From NCBI RefSeq assembly GCF_025766255.1, contig NW_026516683.1:124001-188000 (forward strand): a DNA stretch of 64,000 bases. Direction: 5' to 3'. The stretch comes from Zychaea mexicana (taxonomy: Eukaryota; Mucoromycota; Mucoromycetes; Mucorales; Lichtheimiaceae). Below the pieces are notes generated by a model, which was not told the origin of the DNA, ran no database searches, and saw only the letters and a program-made list of their open reading frames with translations. The position numbers and the translations under genes were made by a program. Below, piece by piece: positions 13,079-25,700 of the stretch (the stretch's first letter is position 1; each line of letters begins with the position of its first letter).

Positions 13079-14803
13079 TTACCAAGACACCAATGGACCA
13101 GAAGTGATTTCACAGTCGATACCAATATCATTTGAGTCGTTGATGTTGTTGCAGACGTAGGTAGCATTGCCTTCTGGTGGAGATACATCCATATCTTCAA
13201 CGTAGATTTCGGAGCAAGGTGTGCCATAGGGGCAATCAAAGATAACGACATTGTTATCGTAGGAACCTGTGGTGGAGCCAGTGAATCCGCTAAAGCGCAT
13301 GTTGCTAACCTCAATAAGAGAAGGACCTGGATAACCGTCGCAGCCACCATCTTCAGTGTACTCTTCTGGGTTGCAAGGATAGTGCGAATGGATCCATATG
13401 GGCAATTTCACGTTCGTGACTGTACATGATTGTTAACACACAGCTAAAAGAGTGAGAAAAACTACACGTCCATTAAATCACACCACGAGCCATACAAAGA
13501 AACGCGGGGGGAAAAAGTGTGCACTGATGCTCTTACCCGTAAAGTCTGTTGCAAAAAAGTTTTTGACATAGCCTGACGATCCAGCAGGATAGAACTGTGG
13601 AGTTTGGCAAAATGTGAGCATAAAGCGACGAATTATTACGTGCTCTCGTGTCACCGAAAAAAAAGATGTACTTTTCATACCTTGATTTGAGCGACTGCCC
13701 AACAGTCTTCACAAGTCATGCGTGTCATTGAAATGTCAGAAACCACATTGTAGTCAGCACCTTTGCCAAGACTGCCAACCGAGAAACCATGACCGCCCTT
13801 GCAATATACATCTTCAGCGGTGACAAAAGTAGTGCCTGATAATTACATTAAAATGTAAAGGTTAGTTTCAGAAATTCCGCCGATTCTTCTCACAACCAGT
13901 GAACTCATCGTACCATTTTTGAAGGCAATGCAGTCATCCTGGTTATAGATATCAACATGGCTAAAATGCAATTGCGTGCTGTCGTGCAAGTCGAAACCGT
14001 CGGTGTTTTTGGGCGGATTTTCAGTTGCACTTTCGGCGGTGAGGGTCAAATCGGTAAAGTTGACATTTACACAGTTGCTAAATTATCATCCAGCCGAAAA
14101 TCGAATATGTGTTAATTTATGTGTTTCAAAGCATTACATATCAGCACATGAAACTGGGCGTTTAACCACAGGGGTCTATGGATAGCTAGTCGCATACGTA
14201 CCGAACATTGAAAAAGTTATTGCACGGCTCATCCAGTTTAATGTTGGTGATTACCGAGTCTTCTAAGCGGATACCCAACAAAGCAAAGCGATCGTCCAAT
14301 TGTTTGGCGTCGTACCACTCTTGACCGTTACCAAGTATGTGGCCTCCATCGCCGTCGGCATCACCCTTCAGCGTAACGCCTTTTCCTTCGAGCCAGATCC
14401 AGTTGTCCGTACCAGCGGCTTTTTGATCATCCATCGATTTAGGGAGAGCCAAGTTTCCGACCAAGTTGATGATAACATTGTCCAGACCATCCACCTCAAG
14501 TGGTGTCAGCAACTACAATTTTTTTTTACATTTGCGACATGTTTAATAATGATTGAGCATGCCATGTTTGATAGGCAGATTTATAAGGTGATACGCGCAC
14601 ACGCTTCTATTTACCTGGTATTCTCCTGAAGGAATCGTCACCATGCCACCCGTACCGCATTTCTGCAATGCTTCAAGAAGCTGTGGTGTATCATCCCCAC
14701 CGGTTGGTTCGCCCAAAGTACAGTCTTCAGCGTTAGCCACTTGTACCATCATGACAAGCGCTGCTAACGCAGCCATTGATAATGTTTTGAAGTTCTTCAA
14801 CAT
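13079..14803 (-). CDS. Secreted GH28 polygalacturonase-family enzyme (first of two), altered RIK motif
   Basis: GH28 enzymes hydrolyse the galacturonan backbone of pectin outside the cell. The protein opens with a signal peptide (MLKNFKTLSMAALAALVMMV, cleavage likely after QVANA). The parallel beta-helix landmarks follow in order: NTDGF, then NQDDC (the catalytic Asp pair), then GGHGFSVGSLGKG. The last conserved motif is normally R-I-K, but the exon ends AVAQIK and the next begins FYPAGSSGY, so the Arg is replaced by Gln while Lys is kept. The C-terminal exon (13411-13079) is Cys-rich, as is usual for fungal GH28. Six exons are joined by short introns. The second GH28 gene lies 1.6 kb upstream on the same strand, which suggests an old tandem duplication. 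Endo versus exo action is not decided by what I can see; the Arg loss may lower or alter activity. Confidence 0.93.
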
Positions 14804-16376
14804 GCTGCTTCTTGTAAGGAACAGTTTTTTTTTGAGTTGTCAAGTATGTAGGAAACAGCAGAACTGTTTCGTGTTTAAATATGCTTTTACATGATTACAC
14901 AATAAAATAGTGACAAGATATACCACAGTAATTTACTATTGCAAATAAACAGCCTTTCCCACTTTCGGTATGGCCGATGTTTAGGGAAAAGTGAAGGAGA
15001 CTTCTTTGTAATAGTAGTATGAGGCTTCGGACTATAGGGGAGTTCACTTTACGTTTAATTATGTTATTACGGCGTGAAGTCCGTGAAAATGCACGCTGCT
15101 GGATCGATATTATTACGCTGGTTCTTAGCAGTGTATGTAAGGCCACTCACCAAAAGAATTCCCATATGAAATAATCAAGAAGCAATAGCCCACCACAAAT
15201 GATTACAGTTCCCGCACATGGGAATTATTAGATGCGTGGTACAACAGCACATAGTGTACAACAGGTCCCCGTTTATTCCTTATTTTGCCAACCAAATCAT
15301 GGTTGCCAACTACTTCATTATGGTGCACTCTATAAGCAAATATATCATTTTACCACTCGGTGCTATATTCTGCCCATAGAATCGAAGAGAAAAGGAACAT
15401 TATGTTTTTGCTGACAGCACAAAATGTTTGCTTATGCGCGCGTATGTGTGTGGCCGAACTTGCCATATCCTGTCGACAAGAAGATCAGTGATAATGATCA
15501 TGTGATGAAGCAGATTTTGTGTACCTGACATACATTCAGATGTTCTATGTCCAAAATTCTCCTATTGAGCATGTGAAAAGCTGGATTCAGTAAAATCCGA
15601 GTGGTAGAGAGAGAAAATTATGACGACTTGCTACGCGATATTTCTATGTTACCAGTAAGTCTCCATATTTGGCCAATATATTTGGCTTATGTGGTACGAT
15701 GGTTGGTATTAGCGGTGCCATTTCAGCACATAATATGCGCAAGCCTTTTTTTTTGTACTTGTACCTCCGTTTCTACGATAAATTGTGCGAAACGCTGTTG
15801 ATCACCGGCAATATACGTATTACAAAAGCGGCAAATTTACGATGGATGGATTGCTGTTTAAAGCTTCTCTTCCTCGGCTATTAGGACTGACTAAGTTATC
15901 TTATGATGCCGCTCCATAATATGCATCAATCAATGCCAAATTTTCATGTGCTACTAATATGTAAAAGAAATAGTGCTAATTGTACATACGTTGAACATGT
16001 TGTTTTTAACTCACTAGCTCTAATAAAGGCAAGTAAATGAATGCACCTTCTGCGAACCGTCTTAATTTGCTCTCTAATATACGTACGTATAAACATTTTT
16101 ATTTCAATGAATGTACATTATTCGTACTATCAAATAAAACAACATAGAACAGAAGATGCAATAAGTAGGGCCTACTGGATTCGAATGTGCTAAATATGCT
16201 ATGTTGAATTGTGTATATCACTGTCAGCCATAATTCTTTGTATTTTTTAGAGAATACTAGTAACATTTTTTTCGCATATAGAAAATAGTAGAATATTTAT
16301 TGGAAAAATTTTTGTTTTGTAGAGAAAAAAAGAAGGCTACATATCACTTGTCCTAAAAAGGTTTAAAACGAAAAAA
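14804..16376. other. Spacer between the two GH28 genes, no gene seen
   Basis: This AT-rich 1.6 kb region must hold the promoter of the first GH28 gene. Open frames of 60-83 codons on both strands show no domain and no codon pattern. I found no tRNA or repeat. Confidence 0.5.
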
Positions 16377-18172
16377 TTAACCTTCCCAGTCGTGGGCGGG
16401 AGTGCAATCAATACCGGCAGTGGCATTGTTGGCAAGGTTTTGGCAAAGGTACACAGGCTTCAACGAAGGGTCGTAAGGCTGCAGGTCGATGCCATCAAAT
16501 TTGAATTCTTGGCATGGTGCGTCAGCGGAGCAAACAAGGTAAGCCATCACTTGCCCAGCCTTCTCGCTGCCACCACCAGTGATGTTTTGAAAAAGAATGT
16601 TGGAGATTTGCAGGTGGGCGGGATCAGCAAGGCATTCTTCTTCCTCAATATTGAAATAGCATTGATCAATCTGGATAGGGTTGTCTATATCATATAGATG
16701 GTGATCAGACTGACGTAAAGTGGATCAAAGTAATAGGGTAGCAAGAACCCAAAGAGGAATGGAAAAGGTCTTTACCAGAGTTGGTGACACGGAAGTCAAC
16801 ATAGGAAACATTTTGGACATATCCGAGAGAGGATCGTGGCCACTAAATAATTCAGGTATCGATTAAATTGATAATTGTAGATTAGTTTTGATAGTGACAC
16901 ACACACCAAATAATCTGTATATATATGATTACTTACCGTCTTAATACGGGCTCCGTTCTGGCAGTTTTCGCACGTTACATTTTTCACATACATGTTGGAG
17001 ACATAGTCCGGCAACTCGGGAATGTTTCCAAGAGAGCCCTAAAAACGGTGATGCATGATGAGGAACTCAGTTTATATCGATAGCGCTCTAAATAACATAG
17101 GTGGTTGACGAACTTACGACCGAGATACCGTGGGAGCCATTGCAGTACAAGTTTTCGATATGGATGTTGGTAGTGTCTATTTATATGTATAAACATAGTT
17201 AAGTATCACCTCCTTTTCCGCAATACGGTACAGTAGCACTTTGCCAAGTCCTTGCATCTCTGTCCCGCCAAACGTTTTCCATCTTACTAGTCTTGATAGC
17301 AACACAGTCATCAGAATTGTTGATGTGTGAGTTAATAATGGTGATTCCATCGACTTCGCTAGTATCCCAACCATCGGTATTGTGTGGCTATTACAAAGAT
17401 TTTGTAACGTAACAAGAAATGTCAGTTAACCCAAAAGTTCTTTTGCATATTTTGTTTTGACTTTATATATAAACATCAGCTATTGGTATTACCTTTTCAC
17501 CATACTTGTTGTCGATATCTTCGATGAAAATATCCTCGAACACCACATTCTTGGAGCGATGGACGTAAAAGTTCCAGTTGGGCGAGTTTATCATTTTCAT
17601 GCCACGGACATCGAGACCATCAACCATGAATGCCATCATGACAGGTCTGTTGCTAGGCAATGGATCCAAGTGCCACCATTCTTCGCCAGAGCCGTAAATC
17701 TCACCACCATTACCAGTAACCTTGACATTCTTTCCTTGAACCGTAAAGAAGGCGCTGACATCTTGCACAGCACCAGGAACAGGTGGTGTCGTGTCGTTAT
17801 ACATCCTGTATACAAATGCATTAGTTTCTTTCTCGTGCTTATAGAGCATATTTCTTCATTCTCAATCATACAGTAATAAAACAATTGAACTTACATGTTG
17901 AAGGGGTAGGTCAAGCTACCATCAAAGACGATTTCAACATCGCTGAGCTCTGGCGTCACAATGACATCACCCAACAAGTATGTCTTGTTCTTTGAGAACA
18001 CGACCCGGCCTCCATTCTTGCACTTTTCAAAAGCATCCATGATAGCCTTTGAGTCATCCAGTCCGTTGTGCTTTACTTGACATTTGCGGTTAGGTGCCGC
18101 GCTAACGGCTTGGCCAGCAAGCAGGAGAGTTGTCGTCGCCAGGACAGCAGAGAATGCAGAGAGTATTTTCAT
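16377..18172 (-). CDS. Secreted GH28 polygalacturonase-family enzyme (second of two), all catalytic motifs intact
   Basis: This is a pectin-degrading GH28 enzyme with signal peptide MKILSAFSAVLATTTLLLAG and likely cleavage after AVSA. All four family motifs are present in order: NTDGW (near 17375), NSDDC (near 17310), GSHGISV (near 17120) and GARIK (near 16950). The N-terminal exon reads as a pectin-lyase-like beta-helix start (GLDDSKAIMDAFEKCKNGG). The C-terminal exon near 16680-16377 carries paired Cys and ends PAHDWEG. Several short introns interrupt the gene. It shares its family and orientation with the neighbour at 13079-14803, but the sequences differ clearly, so the duplication is not recent. 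Its RIK motif is complete, unlike the neighbour's. Whether it is an endo- or exo-polygalacturonase, or acts on a decorated pectin, is not settled. Confidence 0.95.

Positions 18173-18203
<31 letters not shown>
18173..18203. repeat. (CAA)n microsatellite abutting the GH28 start codon
   Basis: About ten CAA units (TTG on the plus strand) sit directly before the ATG of the second GH28 gene, in its 5' leader. CAA-repeat leaders are unstructured and could favour translation; that role is inference. Confidence 0.9.
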
Positions 18204-18240
18204 AATAAAGACGATTTGTCCGCGTCAAAGAAGGCACTCT

Positions 18241-18250
18241 TTTTATATAA
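18241..18250 (-). promoter_or_regulatory. Candidate TATA box of the second GH28 gene
   Basis: On the minus strand TATATAAAA lies about 70 bases upstream of the ATG at 18172, just beyond the CAA repeat. Position and sequence suit a TATA element. Confidence 0.4.
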
Positions 18251-19640
18251 TTAACAGATTTAAGCCTTATTTGACATCTGTGTAAAGCGTTGTATGTGTG
18301 TGCGTATTTTCTCACGTCTCGGTAACACATTTGAAAGTTACCATTTTACCAAATCAAAGTTTCTTTATAAAGCTATTACCCGGATGCGTGGAATCAGCCT
18401 AGCTTTGGTGAATTTCTACCAAGACCCATCCATTTATCCCTAATGTCCGTGAAAAATAGGCGTATTTTCTTCTGCTTAGCCGATGTTGTGCTTGTGCATG
18501 TGAAAAGCGTATGGATCAAGTTTTTCTTCTTCTTTTCAGCTGGCGCTTCATGCAAGTAGTCATCAGAGATTGCGCGGGGTAAAAACATCCCTCTTCCGCG
18601 TAAAATATAAGGGCCACTAAAAAGGTCCCCGTTTTTAAAACCATTGTCAATGTCCTAATCTCCGTATTTCTTTTTGTCTTGTCATCCGAGAAAAATGCAC
18701 GTTATGGTAGATACCAATTCTCACACAAGGCACATAGACCACGACAGCGCCACACAAAGCCAGGTACCGGGGAAAACAGTGGGTGAGGTATATCCGCTCA
18801 CACGAGTTATATTCCATGCTTATTGCTATGCCTTTTGTATATGTAATATTTCAAAACAGCTGTTTGTGCAGGATGTGCAAGGATATGTTAACAAGTCAAG
18901 TTTAAGATAGCTCATAGTAGGACATGGACCTCCGATTATTACCCAAGTATTTGGTGTAGTAATAGCATAATAGGTGTATACACTACTACTTCTTCCGAGT
19001 CGATGTACTTTATGGGCAGTATTATTACCCACTGTAATGCGTCATCATCGGCACAACTTTACGGGGGAAACCAAAGGATCTACTTGGGTATACAAGTTAT
19101 GTATTGTATTCAGTAAATCGTCGTGCAACGTGTTTCAATTGAGAATGACAAGAATCTACGATTAGCTTACATATAATCACGAGACTTTGACTTGTGTCTT
19201 TTCAAGAGAAAGCTTGTCTTCTTTTTTTTTATCCTCCCCCCCTCCTCCTCCTCATCATCATCATAATACACTTCTTCCCAGTACCAGATCTCTCTTGTTG
19301 AGCAATCATCTTCAGCTAAAGAAGGTGTATGTAATTCTTTGTACTAAAGAAATGACTTGCAAAGCAATAGCATATTGATCAATGCCTACCAAATAATCCA
19401 AATGCGGGGGCTGATGTCACACATGATGATGGTCTATTTCTGCCAGATTCGTTTCTAAGGCGAAAAGAGCGACCCCAACCTATCACTACCCTTGAGCCAT
19501 ATTGAACAAAGCTTTCGGAAAGAGAAATATATATATGTATATATATAAAATGAATAAAAAAAGAAATATTGTACAGTGAAAAGAAGGGCTGGGAAGGAGC
19601 GGGGGAAGAATAGGACAAAGGGGAAGCAACATTATCTTTT
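18251..19640. other. Intergenic, GH28 upstream region and SAP-gene 3' flank
   Basis: No gene is supported. A short CCT/CAT-repeat stretch lies near 19232-19264, and TATATA-type simple sequence near 19530-19546 lies in the 3' flank of the SAP gene. Confidence 0.5.
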
Positions 19641-22600
19641 TCATCTTGGGCCATTTTCCTGCTGGCCTTCATGTTGGTATCGGTTCAAATTATCGAGATG
19701 GTCAAAAAGCATCATGTTGTTCGTTGGAGCACTCGTAGTGTCGTTTGATATATAGCCTTCCATGATGGAGTTGGCTGCTTGTAAGCCCATGCTGGGGTCT
19801 CCCAGGCCCTGACCTGCAAGTACTGCTAAGAGATCCTCTCGTGTAAATCCTTCTGAAAGATAATCGAATGCGCTTTCTGGTATATTTGCTAATGATAATA
19901 GTCAGTTTTTCAGTCCAGTTGATAATAGTGGTGAAGAAGAAAAAGCCCTTACCATTTTTCAGAAAAGAGTCAGATGCTGGATCAACATTATTCAGGCCTT
20001 CCATTTTGATGGGCTCAGCGGTAGTATTATGTAGAGACGAAGACGTTGGGTAATCATTAGGATTATTCTCTTGCTTGATATAGTCCTCTACTTCCTCCTC
20101 CTCGCGCTTTATGTAACCTTGTTCCTCCATTGCAAAGTCGTCAAACGGATCACGGTCATCATCTCGATCCGGTGTGGCAAGCGCGGATGATGTGAAGGGT
20201 GCATATGTCTTTGGTGGCCTGCCGTTTGAGACATATGCGTTGATTGGACGTGCACGTGATGTAAAGGAAGATGATAATGGCGAGCCATAAGTGAGACTGC
20301 TAGGTGAAGATGACATCATGGCGTTTGTAGTGGGCATGGACGACGAATAGTTTGCTTGCTGCTGTTGATGGTGTTGCTGTTGCTTTTGGGGCTGAAGTTT
20401 GGGCGATGCCGAGCTCATGCGTGGTGATCCAGGAGTTGCATAAGGGGAGTATCGGCGTGTATGCTGCGGTGGTGGTGGTGATCCAATATGCATGTTGGCA
20501 ATAGATCTGTTGAGGGAATAGGTGACAGAGCCTGGCGAACCGGGAGGAAGGAACGAATTCGGCATGGATGAGGGGCTACTTCCAGCAACGAGTAACGGAG
20601 ATTGTGGCAAAGACGCAATACTTGTTGCATGTGCTGTTAAGGGAGATGACATTGTGCCCTGGTACGATCTGGGTCTACCAGATTCGCCCAGCTTGTTGTT
20701 GGATGATGATGACGGCAGTGGCGGTTGTGAATGACGCTGTGCCTTTCCGCTCTTGACAGCCCGAATGAAATCCCGTTCCTCCATAAGCCTTTGGACCAGC
20801 ACTGCCTTTTTGCCTGTCGCAGGTTTGCCTCGCTGGCGAAGCATGTCCTTGAGTTCGGAGACGGTAATGTCGTCAAAGTTCACCTTTTCTAGCTGATCAT
20901 CGAGTTTGCGTTGATGCTGCTCAGCATCTAATGGTTGCGGAACAGATGCACGTTGCACTCGCTGGATTTGGATTGGCATTGTCCGAGAAGGGAAATTGAC
21001 GGCCTGGTGTTGTACTGAAGGACTCTTGGATGCTGCTCTGGCGGTATTGTTACTTCCTGCTCCTGGTATTGCTGTTGCTGAAGATGACGGTGATGCTGTT
21101 GGCAGTTGTCCTGCATCCATGATAGTACCACTGCTAGCTCCTACTTCTGCTCCTGACGATCCCTTGGTATCCTGGTAGTTTCCTAACGGCGAAGAAGAAC
21201 CCTGTAGCAGCAAAGGGTCAGGGGTCAATGCTATTTGCGGACTTGACATGACCGAATCCATATCAAAGTCTTTCATGTTGCTGGACGGAAAATTTGGGAC
21301 TGACGTGCCAAGTGTGGGTGACGGCTGCTGTACGTGCGCTGCCGAACTACCCGAAAATGACGATGGAGTTACCATAGCAGCAGAAGATCGACTACCGACT
21401 TTTTGCATCTGCTGCATCTGCTGTTGTTGTTGCTGTTGCTGCTGTTGTGGTTTCCGCGCGTAGGTAATCCTGAATCTAGCCTGCAGTTCGTTCTGCCTTC
21501 GTTGATGATCGACTTCCGAAGGCACTGAGGATGATATTGGCCTATTGCACGATGAAGCGATGCCTTTAATGGGAATAGGGCTGCTGGTCCGCTTTGATGC
21601 CCGTGCATTGTTGCTGTTGTTGTTTGTCCGCCTCTGCTGCTGCTGTTGTTGCTGTTTCTTGGACAACGTGGCGATATGTTCCCATGGCTGCTGCTGTTGT
21701 TGTTGTTGCTGTTTGAATTCTGGAGCTGGCGTTGCTGGGGAAAACAAAAGTCGAGCATTTCGATCAGCTGTTGTTGTGCCAGTAGTGGCAGCAGCAGCAC
21801 AGGAACTGTCAAGTGACGGAGCTTGGAGTGAGCAGGTCACCCTAGGATCTATGTCGTCGGCTTTGTCATCCGATGATGAAGTTTCATCAAGCATCGCCGA
21901 CAGATTAGATCGCATCATCATCGACCCGCCACTAGTAGTACCACCACCATCGTTCGTATCCATCGCACCTTCCACCATGCCAGTATCTTCTTCTTGCCCT
22001 TGTCGCATATGCATCATCCGCTGCTGTTCCTGCAAAAGTTGCTGTTGTCGTACAAAATTCGGGTCGGAAAAGAGGATCGCTTGTTCGTCCTGCTGACCGA
22101 GTGCCGTAAACGCATTTAGTATAGCATTTTCTGCTCCATGTTGCCTGTTATTGTCTGGCGCCAGAGACGAAGAAGACAAGTGCTGCTGCTGGTGCTGTGG
22201 TTGTGCCTGCTGTTGTTGCTGAGAAAACGCCATCATCATATTTTCATTGTTGTTGCTGTTGTAGCTGTTGTTATTATGGTGAGACTGCTGGTTCCAGCTG
22301 CCTGCGTCAATATAGGCGGACAAGTCTCCATGTGTATCAAAGCCATCTTGATGTTGTAGCTGTAAGTCGTCTAGACCTCTTGGCATATCGTATTCTTGAC
22401 CGGCAAGTGACAAAAGTGGATTGTTCAGGAATGAAGAAGAATCGAATGGCTGTAGTGTTGTTGGGTCAAAATAAAGTGAGCTGTCATTGACCGTTGTTGA
22501 ATGCTGCTGCTGTTGTTGCAATGGAATGTTTTGAGCTGTTGTTGCAGACGAGGGATCCTGCTGTTGTTGCTGCTGCTGTTGTTCTAAATAAAGTGGGAAT

Positions 22601-22746
22601 GAGTCACCAGCGGAAAAGGACGCAGAGTCTAAATGATGTTGGTCCCTGTTGCTATGGTGGTGGTGGTGGTGGTGATGATGATTGGTCGGGATTGGTTTAT
22701 TGTCGTGATGATCATTGTTGGAGTTTGCATTTCCGTAATAAAACAT
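19641..22746 (-). CDS. Large Gln/Asn/Ser-rich protein with one SAP domain (putative transcription or chromatin factor)
   Basis: Two exons (22746-19953 and 19888-19641) join to 1013 residues. I chose the ATG at 22746 (MFYYGNANSNNDHH) because the frame upstream reads like leader sequence. The N-terminal half is low complexity, with His, Gln and Asn runs. Near residues 620-660 there is a SAP motif: FDDITVSELKDMLRQRGKPA followed by a conserved basic/leucine helix (KKAVLVQRLMEERDF). SAP domains bind AT-rich or scaffold DNA. Acidic patches and an IKREEEEVEDYIKQE stretch follow, with lysines that could be sumoylated. The second exon gives an amphipathic tail (SAFDYLSEGFTREDLLAVLA). The domain arrangement recalls SAP-containing transcription coactivators, but I do not recognise an orthologue with a known role. 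Nuclear location is inferred from the domain. Confidence 0.85.
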
Positions 22747-25700
22747 TGTTAAATTGCAAATTATTGCCTTGTGCGTTGCATTCAGCTGAATCGCGAAAAA
22801 AAACAGGTAACTTATGCGCTTCAAGCGGCGAAGTTTTTCTTGGAGCAGAAAAAAAGAGAGCACATTTTATTGCAAGTTTCAACTTCCGTTAATAAATGTA
22901 TACAGCTTGTCTGCCTTACATACCGGAAGAAGCGTGGCACTTGACCCGACTGTTCAAACATTTCAATGTACTCCATCTGATGCTCACTGTACGCTAATGA
23001 ACTAATAAGAGTGAATTGTTAAGCACCACTATAAAAAACAGTATTTCGAGAGACAACGGATTGGCAGGTTACCGACCACCACTTGATTCGTGTGAGTTAT
23101 TACCACACAGCAAACCACAGCGTTTTTTTTTTCACTTGGACCTCGTTTTGGGAAGTCTATTTTTTCCCTTTAATAGACTTTTACAGAGCTGCTTTATGTA
23201 TTTGTCTATCTTTAGTGCCTGTTTTGACTATCGCTTGCACTGCCTGTGTCCTTGAAGGACAGCATACCAAGATGAACCGAACCCTGCCCCTGGGTTGCTC
23301 AACTGTGCTTAATTAACATGCCAATCCATTCTCTATTTTGTGGCTGTAGCTATGTATGTCCCTTATAATTCACAGACTTGTTTCACATTATATAAGTACT
23401 ACTGCGGATGTTATGTTTCCAATTTAATTGTTTTTATATAGAATATTTTACACATGAAGAACAGACTGTATAGTTATCAAGTCCAAAAGCGGAATTCAGA
23501 TTATTGTTGCATTTGTATAGAATGCATAGCAAATCTTTGTTTTCCTTCTTTTGTGTTAGGGATGAAAATCCATTGTGTTCTTAGCAGCACTCTTTTTTCT
23601 ACATCTACTGTCATGATGATTTGATGTTGTCATCAGCTTTATGATGTAAATAGAAACGAAAAAGTGCGAACGTATAACATGATCATCCCTTCTGTTCTTT
23701 CCCTTCATCATGTTGTCACGCGAAGTATCTAAGTCACGGTGCTATTGTTGTCGTGCCAACTCAACAATACTATTACTGTATGCTGATGACTTAGTGATGA
23801 TGGGTGGCTATAGCATAAACACATGTCACACAACAACAAACTTACTCAGTATATGGAAACACCTACTACAGACCTCAAATCTAGCTCTTTCACTAATTTC
23901 TGCAATTGGTAAAGTCTACTACTGCTTCAGTAAAGAAAATACATGTTCGTAAGCTACAATTGAAAGAGTGCTTCCGTACTCAAAGTGGGTTTGTTTTCTC
24001 TACTTACTAGCACTGAGAAGATCCGCCTAAGGACTGAGCGCAACAGACACGTTTTCAATGTCCACGTTGAGCTTGTCGTCGTAACAATACCATCTAGTAT
24101 AAACGAGCTGAATAGGTTTGCATCTAGTCCTCCATGTCTTGTGTGGACCGAGCAAAGAACTACCGTGCATACAAGATGGATGTGAATTAGTAACTGCTGT
24201 TTTGTCTGTGTGCGATATGTAGAAAGAAGAGGCCGCTTTCAGCCCAACCAACGCGATATAATAACGGTATTGCAATGACAAAAAATTTACTTTACCGCAG
24301 TTTTGGGAGAGAAGATGTCAGTGTTGACATTGTCCTAATCAATTCCATGATATGCTGTCATCACATGCCGCAGTGCTCATCATTCTACTCCCCAATAATC
24401 ATCCCTTCGTCAAGGTCTAGCAGGACTCGTGCTTTGCATAGTAGGCTTCAAATACGACAGGTCGTCCTTGGGAATGTACAGCAATGAAAAGAGGATTCCC
24501 AGTTTGGCTGACTGATAGCACTGGTCATAGCGCAGCAGTCGATTTCTTGGGCGACTCGTTAAGATTGCCAGCTAGGTCAATTGTATTGTTTGGATAGCTA
24601 GGCGTGGACACCGTCCGGTGAATCCCGTTTCATTTCTGACGTTGCTGCTCTTGAATAGGGCGCGCGGGTAGATCGTGTTTGGAAGTAGTAGCGTGTGTGT
24701 ATGTGTAGTAAGGGAATAGGAAAAGTATGGGGATTAATGTAATGCAGGACAATCATATCTTTTGTTCCCAAGACTCTTTTACCCTTCTTGCTCTTCTCCT
24801 GCTGCTGAATGCGATGGCAATCCACACGCATCTGTGGTACTTTGCGGGCTGGCAAGCTCCATCCGATAAGCATCCATGACCTATTCGTCTGTCGGGCTTG
24901 ACATGGGTCTAGTGATGCAACACTTGGAATAATCCGGGCGCTTGATAATACAACGTTGAAAGGAAATCGTGCATGAGCAGCAGTTGGATGTGGATACGTG
25001 GATGAGGCGCATATGCGACATATCTGTGCAAAATACGACCATGTCTGCGAGGGTGCGCGGCATGGCAGGCACTAATAGCCAGTGGAAAGCGGATACATTG
25101 GATCCAAAAGCAAACGGGAGGATATATAGTCACCGCCGCTGGGCAATCAAGAGGATGCATCGCACTGACACGGCTGGAGCGATTCTTTGACAGTGATGGT
25201 AATTTTTAATAGGTTGCGTGAACAGGTGACAACTCGATTGAGCATCGAATGACACACACATTTTCAAATGAATGGGTGACGGTCATAAATTTGCTGAATG
25301 GTAACTGAATTTGTCTTAGAAATTTTCAACCGTGCGACATTCTAGTAATAGCAAAAGCCGACAATAGATTAGTTTTGTTTCTTTTTTTTTCCATCTATAT
25401 GTAAGGCTTAAAAAGAGCTGCTGTAAGTGTTACAAATGTCTGCAATCCAACGAATATCTCTATCAGTATCAGCTTTGCTGATTATACTTATTACCTAAGT
25501 GTGTTAGAGTATATACACTCATATATACATGATATAGACGCTGCGAAATGGCAACGTAACATCATCGTAGCTACTCACTCTAACAGTGTCCGCAGGATTT
25601 CCCAATGCTGGATTCACAGTAGATGTATATGATGTAGAAGGCTGTACATGATTTTGACGCATACTGAAACAATTCAATTGTGCGCTTTGTGACGTTGGCA

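Noticed and set aside
21545..22096. 183-codon Cys/Val-rich plus-strand frame
   Set aside because: It is antisense to the CAA/CAG repeats of the SAP gene; runs of Cys and Val come from TGC/TGT and GTT repeats.
24598..25190. Overlapping 60-90-codon frames on both strands
   Set aside because: No domain, no splice-consistent chain and no similarity I recognise; probably spacer or very old repeat.
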